Notes under the pieces: model-generated
What the model was told of the DNA's origin: nothing
Databases searched by the model: none
The model's input: only the letters and a program-made list of their open reading frames with translations
Position numbers and translations under genes: made by a program
Shown here: positions 22,221 to 32,724 of the stretch, in pieces
How the letters are laid out: the number at the start of each line of letters is the position of its first letter
Position numbering within the stretch: the first letter of the stretch is position 1
DNA from: Aspidapion aeneum
Lineage: Eukaryota > Arthropoda > Insecta > Coleoptera > Brentidae
Length of the DNA: 64,000 nucleotides
Assembly (NCBI GenBank): GCA_963576565.1
Contig: OY755045.1
Location: 7,189,477 to 7,253,476 of the forward strand
Direction: 5' to 3'

Positions 22221-22517
22221 AAAGCCGAATAGATCATAGATACACAAATTTAATAGCCAATATAAATAGCGAAACAACAACATCAATCAAAATCCATGAA
22301 GGAACCAAGCCAATCTTAGAAGAGGTGTCACAATATCCCCTAAACTATTTAACCAGGCCCTAGAAGGCAAGCGCGGATCTGGGTCAAAATCAAGGGGGGG
22401 GGGACAATGAAAAAATTATTTGTAATATAATTACAAATTCTCCTATTTTTCCCTTTATTTAATAGAAAAAATACATTTTTTTTTTCTAGGGGGTGGGGTA
22501 ATTACCACGGTACCCTC

Positions 22518-23531
22518 CATTCAAATTTTTTTATTTGTCAAACACACTGTGTTTTTTTTATTACAATCTAGTCAGTAAGACTAATTAGCAATTTTGTTTT
22601 AACTTAATTTACTAGAAAAGTCAGATTTAAACTTAGGGTTCACTCAACAGTTCTCCCCGCTTTGTTTAGTCTGTAACTCACAATTGTGTTGTGTTTATAG
22701 CATTATTTTGTTTTATGTGTAATTCACTTAGTTTACTAGCTCAAACGGCTTCACTCTTTTTAGTCTTCGAACTAGCATAGTATTGTCTAGAAGCTGAATT
22801 GCTTCCACATTCACATGCCGATGGAGTCTATCTTCATGGCTTTTTGCGCACTTTTTTATAGTCTCTGCTACAGTTTCGATTTTTAGATCTCGATGAAGGT
22901 CACTATTTCGAACGTACCAAGGTGCATTCACAACGTTTCTTAATACTTTATTTTGAAATCTCTGTACAACTAGAATGTTACTCTCTTTAGCACAACCCCA
23001 TAGTTGAATACCATATGTCCATACTGGTTTCAGTATTTGTCTATAAAGCAGTAACTTATTATGAATTGTTAAATTGGACTTCCTTCCAATTAGCCAGTTC
23101 ATTTTTCTATACCTTATCTCAAGTTCTTCTTTTTTTTTCTTAACATGTGCTTTCCAGCGCAATTTGGCATCAAGTGTCATACCTAGATATTTTGCCTGAT
23201 TCGAATATGGTACTGGAATGTTGTTAATTGTTATTTGTATGTGATTTATATTTTTGTTTGTAAAATCAACATGAATTGATTTGGTTTCATTTAATTTTAT
23301 TCGCCACTTTGTGGTCCAACTGTGAACTTGGGTGACTACATCCTGAAGTTTTTCTATGCATTTTTCAATAGATTTTTCTACCGTCAATAAACCAGTATCA
23401 TCGGCAAATGTTGCTAAGTGAAAATTTTCTGGCTTTGGGATATCACAAGTGAATAATAAGTATAGATAAGGGCCTAGTACGCTACCCTGGGGCACGCCTG
23501 CTTGAATTTCTCTTAAATTTGTCATTCAAAT
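22518..23531 (-). mobile_element. Jockey-like non-LTR retrotransposon, 5-prime truncated, with target duplication
   Basis: The direct repeat CATTCAAAT flanks the copy at 22518-22526 and 23523-23531. The minus-strand end is A-rich (GACAAATAAAAAAATTTG). The body is nearly identical to 58630-59605. Truncation lies within the RT domain just before the IQAGVPQGSVLGPYLY motif. Variable target duplication, A-rich tail and 5-prime truncation are hallmarks of target-primed reverse transcription. Confidence 0.9.
22728..23525 (-). CDS. Jockey-like reverse transcriptase, C-terminal part (uninterrupted frame)
   Basis: The 265-residue frame runs unbroken from the truncation point to a stop at 22728. It contains QAGVPQGSVLGP (RT motif B) near residue 10, FADDTGLL (catalytic Asp pair; FADD in place of YADD) near residue 40, the TTKWRIKLNETKS connection, YLGMTLDAKLRWKAHVK, and the C-terminal ILKPVWTYGIQLWGCA motif. 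Endonuclease, fingers and RT motif A are absent, so it is not expected to be active alone. The sister copy at 57730-59416 has two frameshifts where this one is intact. Confidence 0.85.
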   Translation of the reverse strand: MTNLREIQAGVPQGSVLGPYLYLLFTCDIPKPENFHLATFADDTGLLTVEKSIEKCIEKLQDVVTQVHSWTTKWRIKLNETKSIHVDFTNKNINHIQITINNIPVPYSNQAKYLGMTLDAKLRWKAHVKKKKEELEIRYRKMNWLIGRKSNLTIHNKLLLYRQILKPVWTYGIQLWGCAKESNILVVQRFQNKVLRNVVNAPWYVRNSDLHRDLKIETVAETIKKCAKSHEDRLHRHVNVEAIQLLDNTMLVRRLKRVKPFELVN

Positions 23532-24663
23532 CCGTGCTGCTAATTAATTAGGCGGACAATTCTTAAACCACCTAAGATATGCTGACGATATTGGCTTAAT
23601 GAAAGATACGAAGGAAGAACTGAATACAGCAGCTATGGGCTTGAGTATGAACTACACTAAAACTAAAATCATAAAAAACACAGATGAGGATATCACGATC
23701 AGGACAAATTATTAAACTAAAAAAAGAAAACCAAAAAACAGCTGAAATCAAGAAACGAGTTAGACCGGGCAGTATTCGGTTAATTGAACTACATATTCAA
23801 AAATATCCTCAGAAACTCAAAACCAAAATGTATAAACAATTTAATCTATACTCAACTATTCCAGAGATTCCAGACCTGGACACTTACAAAATCAAACAAT
23901 AAAAGCCCAATCATCAATGGAAAGACAAATTATAAAGCTAACAGAAAAAAGAATGAATGGATAAGAAATAAAACAAAAATGAGGCATGTCAGAGGAAAGG
24001 TAGAAAAAAAAATTGCCGTCATACTATTAGACAAAAATACGATCAATGGAATAAATGTATTGTAAACTGGAGACCTTGGAAAAATAAAAGGAGTAGGGAG
24101 GACCCTGAATGAGTTGTGCAGACGATTTGAAGAAACATGCGGGAACTAGATGGATGAACACGGCGACAGACAGAGAAGAGGGGAAGATATTGATGGAGGC
24201 CTATATCCAAAGATGGATCGCAGAAGGCCAAAAAATAGTTAGTTAGATATACTTTTTTTACAAAATCAAAGCCTGAAATATCATTATGCATCTTTGACAT
24301 AATAATATTTAAATCAATGACATTTTAAACTAAATGTTTTTTTAAGCTGTTTAAATATTGTTTGTAGGAATGTCTGTAGTGCAAAATCTCCAAAACAACA
24401 AAACTGATATTAATTCCTTTTCCAGAGAAAATGGAAAATTTAAGCAAACGTGCAGTTTCGTTAAAATTGATCTATCCTTTTAACACTTTTCAAACCATTG
24501 AAAATTTGAAGAAATTACACTAATTGTTACTTTTAAACCATAAATATGATCAAAAAACCGTTTTAAGTGTAAAAAAAACTTTTACTACGAGTGACCGCAA
24601 AGAAACTTCTTTGTGCACCCTTTTGCATAAGACAATTAGTAATTTCCCGTCAATAATTTACCA

Positions 24664-25047
24664 TATATGCGAGGGGTGAACAGCTAACCCAAAATGTGTA
24701 CACCGATTGTGAAAATCCACAATCTTTTGCTAAGATTGTGAGGGATTGTGGCAAGATTAACCGAGGGGTGACCAGCTGATCCCAAAATGTGTGCGCCGAT
24801 TGCGAAAATCCACCATCTTTTGCTAAGATTGTGAGGGAACCCCAAAATGTGTACGCCGATTGCGAAAATCCACAATCTTTTGCTAAGATTGTGAGGGAAT
24901 GTGTAAAGATTGTGAGGGATGGTGGTAAGATTGTGAAGGATTGTGAGAGATTGTGGGTGATTGGGAGGGATTGTGTAAAGATTGTGAAGGATTGTGAGAA
25001 ATGTGTACACCGATTGTGAGAGCTGTTCACCCCTCCCCTCGCATATA
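24664..25047. mobile_element. small TIR element made of hairpin-forming tandem repeats
   Basis: It starts TATATGCGAGGGGTGAACAG and ends with the near reverse complement CTGTTCACCCCTCCCCTCGC plus ATATA. A TA dinucleotide can be read as the target duplication (24664-24665 and 25046-25047). The interior repeats CCCAAAATGTGTACGCCGAT, then TGCGAAAATCCACAATC, then TTTTGCTAAGATTGTGAGGG three times, and then decays into GATTGTGAGGGA words. No ORF is meaningful; readings of both strands are repeat translations. Confidence 0.75.
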
Positions 25048-25049
25048 CG

Positions 25050-26020
25050 TATTTTAAAGCAAAAATACCATTTTATAGATGCGTTTTTGTGTCAAATGCA
25101 GTTTGTTCCTTTATCAACCAAAATACATCGTCATACAACGCTTCCAGGTCAGTTTAAAGCTCATAAGTGATAAGTTTCCTTCTATGTCCAGATATGTTTT
25201 GTTTTTTTTTTCTATAATTTTATTTTTTGATGTTTTTCCTACAATTGAAAAATAAATATTTTTTTCTGGCACATGCCTAAAGTAGTTTTCCCGTACTAAA
25301 CATAATTTTGCGCACCGATTGGGGAAACTGGTTTTTTTATACAAACCGTGTTATTGCTAAAGTCAGTTTTCAAGATATTTCAGAAAAGCCACAAATTTAA
25401 AAAGAGTTTGTTTGCCAAATGTTGTAATCAAAGAGTATTACAATTTAAGATATCCGTTAAAAACGCAAAATACAATGAACTGCTTTTGCGCCAAAAAAGC
25501 TTTCAAATCAAATGAATATATTTTCATAAAATTTTTAAACAAAACTTTGGCAGGTTCACAGAGAAACTGAATCAATCAACTTTTAATTAAAATCGATGAC
25601 TTTTTTAAGAGCTCAAAAATCAAATTAAGGACAACTTTTAAATTACAAAAAATAATATCTACTATATCGTTTTCACTTATGTTTTGTTTTTACCAAATTT
25701 TATATTAATCAATTAAAAAACTGAAAAAGTCACATATAAAAGATGCTGGGAAGGAACTACTTGTGGTAGGTACTGTTTAGTTTACCTTTAAATTATTTTT
25801 AGCAAACCATTGTTCGCGAAAAATGCATTTTCTCGGTTTTGTAACATCACGTCTTTTATTTGTTTACTAATTTTGATTTCCCACTAAAACCTCTCAGGTT
25901 TCCCCCATAACATTCCAGTGAAAACTTTTGACATAATACAGATATACTCGGCAGTACCATTTTCTATTTTTGACTTTCAATACGTCCACAAAAACTGTAA
26001 GGTTAAACAATGAAAAAACT
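25050..26020. other. no recognisable gene
   Basis: AT-rich sequence without recognised repeats or domains; the minus-strand continuation of the possible first intron described next. Confidence 0.4.
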
Positions 26021-26023
26021 TAC

Positions 26024-26390
26024 CTTGGGAATCTCCTTTTCAGCAACAAAACTGCTCTTTCTTCTGCACGAAACTAAAATAATCCTTCGAAGTTAAACTT
26101 GTTTTTGAAAAAATTCACCAGCAAAAAAAATTCAAATCTCTGTCACTTAAAATCTAACTCCACTAATTTTTTGTTGAACTTCATTTGTCCAGTCCCATAA
26201 ACCACAACTTCAACTTGTGTAAGAACAATTTGTTTTTTAAATAAACTTCACCGCATCAAAAAAGTTTGTTTTGATTTTAACACTTTTTAATTCACTCAAT
26301 TATCGTCCTTTATCTGTCAAACTCCGTTAGAATTAACTGTCAACTCACAATACAAAACTTCGGTCAACTCACCGAGTTCCACAACCTACT
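26024..26390 (-). other. candidate non-coding first exon with consensus 5-prime splice site
   Basis: On the minus strand the segment ends GAGATTCCCAAG followed by GTAAGTTTTTTC, an excellent match to the metazoan splice donor (AAG then GTAAGT). Upstream sequence has the look of an insect 5-prime UTR: AGTGAATTAAAAAGTG and ATTGAGTGAATT-type words, an ACAGTTAATT near 26330, and no long ORF. Unlike its surroundings I found no second copy in the window. This is inference from composition and one splice signal; transcription is untested and the rest of the gene would lie at lower coordinates, possibly outside this window. Confidence 0.3.
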
Positions 26391-27503
26391 CGATGCAGCC
26401 TGACCTTACTTTGCTCGACACCAAATCAAGAATGCCATGGGTCTATGCAGAATCTCGCTTCAACGCGTGCTATACCCAACGATGGTATACCTATAACACA
26501 GGTGCTGGTTGATGGTATGATTTGGCGACGGAGGGGGGCTATTACCGATGGACGGAAGAGCAAAGGGGGACCAGTGGGTTGGCTCAATGATGCCTAGATT
26601 TAGGGTAGGAGGAGGGGTTAATCTCCGCGATGATGAGTGTGGATTAAGTTTTATGATTTAGATGATGTGTTCTGTGTAGTGATCTTTTGTTTTTTTTTTA
26701 TGTTTGAAATAATTATGAAATTTTTAAAAGCATATGAAATACTGCTCAGGGTAGAATCCATAGATATCGCACCCCCGCTAAAAATAGTCACAACTCAAAA
26801 AACATTGTTTTGAGAAAATCTGTTAAAGAATTTAGTTCATTAGAGAGATTCATTTTTCACTTACATGACAAATTACGAGTTAACATGTTATTTTATATCA
26901 ACAGGAACCTATTAACTCAATGTAATTGGTACAGTAGGTTTCTCAGAAAAAATGATTTTTGTAGTTTTTAGTTAAAAAAAAAGACAAAAACCCGATATTG
27001 TGACACTTTTTTAGAACAAGGCATCATGACGTAAATCAGGATGTCACGCAGGATGGTAAAAAATATAAAAAAAGAAAACAAATAAAGAAGAAACTTTGTA
27101 TTTATTTTTACGAGTTATAATATGCTGAATAACAACTGGGAATGTGATTATTCTCTAATAAATTCAAAAGATTTTTTTTTATTCTCCTCAACTCTAAGTA
27201 CACTGAACAATTCAAAAAAACAGTCACAACACAAAAAAGAACAGTATTTTACTTGTTATATGGGTCAGATTTAAACAATAGTTCACAAGGAAAACCTTCG
27301 CAACTCGAAATGTGACTCTTTTCAGGATGAAACTCCACGTTCACGCTGTTATAAGGTCAGAAGTGACACTGTAAAGGAACGCATCCTAAGCTAAACTGGA
27401 CAAAATAAAAGAGTCACATCGCCATTTCGCGGTGAATTTTCGAAACATAAATGTGACGCTTTTATGGAAAAAAGTACAAGTTATTTTGATGATGGCGGCA
27501 GGC

Positions 27504-28597
27504 ATTGGCGTAGCTAGCCTTGCTTTTCAGGGGGGGCCGTGGCCCCGGTCTATCTTGAACAAAAAGCAACATAGGTTTTAAAGAGTCGTGCAAAGTGTGC
27601 AATGAATAAAAAAAAAATACGCGCATTAAATGTTCTAATATTTTAATATAACAAATTTAATAATACATTTACCAACTTATTTATATGTATACACAGGAAG
27701 TATTTAATTCAGCAATTCTACAAAGAAAGTTTTCTACGTCGCTGACTGAAAGCGTCTACCACACTGTCTAAGTCGACCTCAACATCTTTTTCTATGAATA
27801 ACAATGACAAACCTGAGTGTCTCTCTTGAGTCATAGTTGTTCTAAGCCAATTAAAAACTCTCCTCATGGCAGAGAAAGACCTCTCGCAAGTTGCACTTGA
27901 AATTGGAAGAATACTCGCAACTTTAAAAAGTTGGTAGAGGTTTGCTGTTTCTGCTATATGTTGTTTGATAGAATCATGACCAACAGTTTGATTTAACCGA
28001 AAAATACAATTCTTTAAAACGGTCATTTTTGCTCTTAGAGTAGAAGTATTAATATTAAAAATTTCCCGGTATTGCTCGACGAATTTATTCCATTTAACGA
28101 CGTGGGAAAACTTAATATGAAAATGGTTATGAAATTGTCACCAAAATCGGAAAATTTTCTACACTACACTAGACACTAAACGCTAACCTCAAAAAAACTA
28201 AAAAGATTATTATATTTATTTTAGAAAAACAGTTTAAAAAGGTCTTTTATAACCTTACGACATCTACAACCCGATTTCGGAAACAGAGGGGCAAAGGTCG
28301 CTGTCTTTATTAAATGCGAGATTTAACTTATTTTACAAGATGTCGCCAATATGTATGAAATATTCAATATGCATAATTATGTTTAAATTTAAAAAATATT
28401 TTCGGGAAATTGCATAAGTCCTAAGCCTAATTCCGCAAGACAAGGGCTTTTTCCTGAAATGTAAACATTATCTGAATGATTTTAAATTTTAATGCACCTA
28501 TTTTATTTGAATATTTCCCGAATAATAATAGAAAAGTATGTATTTTCAGCGTAGGGGAGGCCTAAAATATTTTAGGGGGGGCCTGAGGGACGCCAAT
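27504..28597 (-). mobile_element. hAT transposon remnant (copy 2), internally deleted
   Basis: The ends are ATTGGCGTAGCTAG at 27504 and, at the other side, GACGCCAAT at 28597. Flanking sequences GGCGGCAGGC and GGCGACAGGT are similar and may be a diverged target duplication. The content matches the outer parts of copy 1 (38-676 and 3850-4164) and lacks the 3.16 kb insertion. Only the transposase C-terminus remains. Confidence 0.8.
27718..28026 (-). pseudogene. hAT transposase C-terminal dimerisation domain
   Basis: This 102-residue minus-strand frame carries the hAT dimerisation signature: a leucine-rich start, LPISSATCERSFSAMRRVFN, WLRTTMTQERHSGLSLLFI, and a short basic end RRRKLSL. In intact ZMYM1-like hAT transposases this domain lies at the extreme C-terminus after the RNase H-like catalytic core. 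Here the rest of the protein is missing, so it is a fragment even though the frame is open. Confidence 0.85.
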
Positions 28598-28918
28598 GGC
28601 GACAGGTTTATCTCAGTAACGGCGATTTTTGAGTTGTGACTCTTTTTCAGCAGGATGCTTGTCTTTCTACTTCGCCTAAGTATGCTCTAAAATGTCAAAA
28701 GAGAGTATGCGCAATTGCTTTTTAGAACAGCAAAAGTAAATTTTTGTATATCTATGTCGAATCTCAAATGTATACTTAATTTTTGTATAAAAAGATAAAT
28801 TTTTGTGCATTTATAATGTCAAATATGTATTTTATGATACCGTGACAAGTATTTACACATAAATATTGATAATATTAAATTTATTTGGAATTCTAAAATA
28901 AAATAAAAATAAATAAAG

Positions 28919-29394
28919 AAAACACCCAACTGCTAAATTTACTTGTAACTACTAGTTACAGTTGGGTACAAAATTGATAGGTATACCTATACTGCCGTCC
29001 TAAGCGTAACCCCCGTATTTGAATTTTATATGAAATGGAGTAAATCGCGTTTGAATGTTTGTTAAAATACATAATGCCTTATGGAAAAAATAAAAAGTGA
29101 CTTTTTAAATACTTTTTGTAGTTTTACGATTTGTTACATTAGTATAAACAATAGAATATATTATTATAATTTGTCTTAACCAACAATCGCATTTTTGGAT
29201 TTTTTTCAAATACAGGGGTTATGCTTAGGACGGTTGTATAATGTACGACATGCTTCAACTTTTAGTTTTGATGCCCAAAGCGCACTTACGAAATTATACA
29301 GTTTTGTATTTTCATAAATCAGGTTATTGGGTAATTTTGTACCCAACTGCGACTAGTAGTTACAAGTAAGTTTAGCAGTTGGGTGTTTTTTTTT
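28919..29394. mobile_element. TIR element with ~55-bp ends (copy A)
   Basis: It starts AACACCCAACTGCTAAATTT and then ACTTGTAACTACTAGTTACA; it ends with the inverted TAAGTTTAGCAGTTGGGTGTT. The ends pair over about 55 bp with few differences. Inside are GTATACCTATA and GCCCAAAGCGCACTT, both shared with copy B at 43075-44462. No transposase; non-autonomous. Confidence 0.8.
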
Positions 29395-29455
29395 ATTGAA
29401 TTTTTTTATATTTCCAACTTTTAGGTTTAATTCTTATTCAGCCTTATAAAGAGCA

Positions 29456-30798
29456 CTATGCATCAGTGGCGTAGTGTAACAGGGGCCTGTGTGTGACAGT
29501 GGTACTGTCACCTCAAGTGGCCAAGGCTTAAATGTTGTAAGCTACCAACTTAGGCTACAACTTATATAAATTATAACTGATTAAATGTTACTATATGTTA
29601 TTAAATTTACACGATCTCGAAAGGGAATTTGACGGTTCTTGGAGGAAAAGTATGCTATAAACGTTTTTCTCAAATGTATAACTAATGTAGGATAATCATA
29701 CATACCTTTTCAATTTTCTTCTTGTAGCTTCACACTTTCACTTCTTATATTTGTTAGTTGAATATCGACTTTTTACTACTATTAAACTTTTGTATTCAAA
29801 TATTTACACTTCTTAAACTTTTAGGATTTATAAACCTTTTATATATTTGTTGTAAATATATATATTTATCAACATCTGAAACGTTGATTGAATGAGTGAA
29901 ACTATTCAATCAACTGTTTAATTTACTTAATATTACTGTTTAGGTTTGGGATATGTTATTACTTAAAAATGCCGATTTTAGGGCAACGAATGGTTTGTAT
30001 TTTGTTGTTAAAAAAAACATAAAACAGTTAAACACATTATTTCAAAACACTGGAAACAGTAATAATTAATGACTTTAAAATCAATAAACTCCAAAAGAAA
30101 AGACTAAAATAATTATGAATAATAAAAATAATAGCTTATACAAAGTTAAAATCATTGATAAATTTCCCCAGTTGAAATAAAACCCCCCTTAAGAAGTGTG
30201 AACGGAAGCGTAACGATACAAGCAAAGGCGAACTAAAAAAGTGACGTCCCTGACGACTTTCGAAAGTTTCCCGTCTCAGTTAAAGCGACCCTGCGCTTAA
30301 AGGGACAAATATCTTGGCGTTGATTGGCTAGAATTCTACTTCCTTTCGCCTTGGCGAGAAAGAGATAGACTGCGCTTTAAGCGCTCCACTAAGAGACAAA
30401 ATAGCAATGCAAGCCAGACTTAAAAACCCGTTAGAAAGTAAAATTACACAGTGTGTTTTTTTTAATTGAAAATAGTTTAAAATTTGTTTCCAGTTACAAA
30501 ATAAGAATTATTTTGATGTTAGTGGCTCAAAGGACATATTAGCCGAATACAACTTTTATTAAAATACGGCGAACCTGAAAATATGCCTAAAAACAAGTCG
30601 CCGAGTTGCCATAAATTTACTAGGGTACTGGCGCCCCATGGGTGCCCGAAGCGCCCTAAGCGTTAGAAAGGAGCAGGGCCGGTAAAGGAAACTTAAGACA
30701 TGATGACTTTTTTTTTTTGGTCGCAATATTTGTGAGAGCGCCCTTTTTAGCTGTCGGCCCCCCCGCCCCGTCAGGCACGCTACGCCGCTGCTATGCAT
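29456..30798. mobile_element. 1.33 kb hAT-type element with perfect 8-bp target duplication
   Basis: The body 29464-30790 starts CAGTGGCGTAGTG and ends CACGCTACGCCGCTG. CTATGCAT occurs at 29456-29463 and 30791-30798. The flanks rejoin seamlessly when compared with 44520-44600, where GCAGTATGCATTTACCATTC continues uninterrupted. About 200 bp at the right end (30593-30790) match the GC-rich MITEs at 57136 and 60534 in reverse orientation, so this may be a longer relative of those MITEs. I recognise no transposase inside. Confidence 0.85.
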
Positions 30799-31290
30799 CT
30801 ACAATTCATTTTGCTTTACCCAAAAAGTACCTGTAGATTTTCTACGGACACAAACAGTGTTACCTTCCATTAAGTGAAGGTAGGGGTGGAGAGAGGGAGG
30901 AGGGAACTAGTACAATGGTGTCGAAAAAAATCTTAAAGCGTGTGCCGAAAGAATTTTTGAAATCGCTCTAAATTTGTGAAAGTTATAGCTACAACTATTA
31001 CTAATAAAGAGGGTGGGGAGAAGAGTGGGAGAGGAAGGGGAAAACTAGTAAAATTATGTTGGAAAAAAGTCTTAATTTTTTTTTAAATCGCTCTATATTT
31101 GTGAAAGGAATAGTTACAACTATTACTAATAAGGAGGGAGGAAAGCAGAGAGGGAGGGGGAAACTAGTAAAATGATGTTGGAAAAAAGTCTTCAAGCGTG
31201 TGCAAAATGGTGCAAAATGGTGTCTGAAGACCGCTGTTGATTCCTGTTTAAAAAATATAGCCTGTAGCACCTTCGGGATCAGTAGCAATT
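30795..31290 (+). repeat. interspersed repeat also present at 44525-44700, with internal ~120-bp duplications
   Basis: TTTGCTTTACCCAAAAAGTA, TCTACGGACAC and GTTACCTTCCATTAAGTGAA recur near 44550-44620. Within it, the run GAGAGGGAGG, AACTAGTA, AATGATGTTGGAAAAAAGTC, TTAAAGCGTGTG is repeated about three times (30885, 31010 and 31135). Non-coding. Confidence 0.65.
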
Positions 31291-31369
31291 CAACTACACC
31301 TTTTTTGCCAAAATCGGTTGCAGTTGGGTAAAAATAAAAGGTGTGACGTTCTCCCCTAGCGATGCATAT

Positions 31370-32272
31370 TAGATAGTTTAAGTTGTGCTACGTATTTTTA
31401 CGTAAGCATGAGATTTGACAGTTACGCAAGCGCACTTCGTCACACCGTCGTCAAGGTCACGTTAGGAGCTTACTGTTAGCTCCCGCTAAATTTCGCGGTG
31501 TTTGTAAATTTTAAAACCACACAATTGGATGACGGACAGAGTGCATTTTCGCGCATTTTGGACATGCGCACCAAGAATCAGAGAGATCCTTTTTCGACCG
31601 CCTCGAGAAATGGCGTGTTAATTTACTTTCTCCAACTATTTCAAATTTCTACACTTGAAAGTGCTCGATTTTGGTGTACTGAAGCATAGACCTAGAAACT
31701 TCAGCCCTTCAGCTACGTGGTGACATCATTAGATCCAGACAGGGGCCCCTTGGAAGTGGAGAAATTGGCTGCAAACTGGTGAGTGCTTTGTTTCTGATTT
31801 CCGTTGTGTGGTGCCCACAATTGACCTATGGACCTTTTTAATTATTTCGTAATTTCATATCAATATATTTATGTTTGTTCGCGCTTTTATTAATTAAAAT
31901 ATATACAGTCCATCGCAGTTATCGTTTTTCTAACTGCGGGCAAACACTTACGTATTTACGTTAGCTTACGGCAGTCTGCGGGCACCTTAACGTTACCAAA
32001 GAATAGAATTGGTTGATTGACCGATCGAAAAATGAGGTCTAGACGATATTTTCTGCTTCCAGTACAAACGATTCTTTGCAAATATATTCCTACTGTAGTT
32101 GAAAAGATTGTAACATCAAAAAAACACAGTGCCGAATTTCATATTCTCTGCTATTAGTAGACTTGTTATGGTAACGTAAAAACATTCAACTTAAACTCAA
32201 ATTTGGAACAAAACGTAGAGCGCTTAACGTGCAGTTTTACGTAAAAATACGTAGCCCAACTTAAACTATCTA
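31370..32272. mobile_element. 0.9 kb TIR element with TA target duplication
   Basis: The body 31372-32270 begins GATAGTTTAAGTTGTGCTAC then GTATTTTTACGTAA. The other end is its reverse complement over 34 bp with one mismatch (T versus G at position 15). TA flanks both ends, as in Tc1/mariner-like elements. The interior is less AT-rich than the flanks. A 63-residue plus-strand ORF at 31498-31689 and a GCAAACTGGTGAGT donor-like word near 31776 are visible, but no transposase motif is seen. Confidence 0.75.
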
Positions 32273-32724
32273 TTGTTATGAACATAAATAGTCCACAGTA
32301 CACTGGTAATTTTTTAAAGTGATGAGTATACACGGTATACTGTAGACTTTATAATCATAATATGAAATTTCTTCAAATTAGAATAAACTTAATTTAAACC
32401 ATATGGGGTTTTCGCTAAATGTTCTGGAACTATTTGATGGGTTTGAAATATCTTCATGCCAAAAAGTTCACACAGAGGTCACACACGAATCTCTGTGTTC
32501 AATAGCGGCATTTCTACAGGTTGAAAATCTAGAATTTCTTGATTATAGGAGGTTTCGATTTAATTAGAAACGTGAATATGATTTACAATTTTGAATAGAA
32601 CCATTATAAAAAGTTAGGCATGTACTTGATTCTATATAATATAAGGATAAAGTATACATATCCGTGTTTGCACACATAAAAATACCGAGATAAGTATTTT
32701 TAATTCGTTCTGAAATGTATGGAT

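Larger units (their letters stand above)
22370..23542. mobile_element. possible short TIR element that received the Jockey copy
   Basis: The RTE interruption begins AGCGCGGATCTGG near 22370 and ends CAAATCCGTGCT near 23541. These are inverted repeats of about 12 bp with two differences. With the Jockey copy removed the insert is about 160 bp and has G-runs and a CTAGGGGGTGGGGTAATTACC stretch like other small GC-rich elements here. No target duplication is clear. Confidence 0.4.
22225..24243 (+). mobile_element. RTE-like retrotransposon split by nested insertions
   Basis: Left part 22225-22370: RT palm sequence including GVTISPKLFNQALE. Right part from about 23543: a GGQFLNHLRYADDIGLMKD frame with the catalytic YADD box, EELNTA, then the IKL-ENQ segment near 23703, and the tail with TRWMNTATDREE and a YIQRWIAEG-like end near 24230. 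Normally LFNQALE and the YADD box are about 30 codons apart; here about 1.2 kb intervenes, holding a G-rich segment and a Jockey copy. Stops and frameshifts in the right part show decay. Confidence 0.8.

Noticed and set aside
24650..25030. Three overlapping frames of up to 126 codons with repeated NLSQSFTIL-type peptides
   Set aside because: They are readings of the hairpin repeat element on both strands, with no independent sign of coding.
31001..31288. Minus-strand frame of 95 codons in the GGGAGG-rich repeat
   Set aside because: Caused by tandem duplication of a purine-rich segment; no recognised protein.
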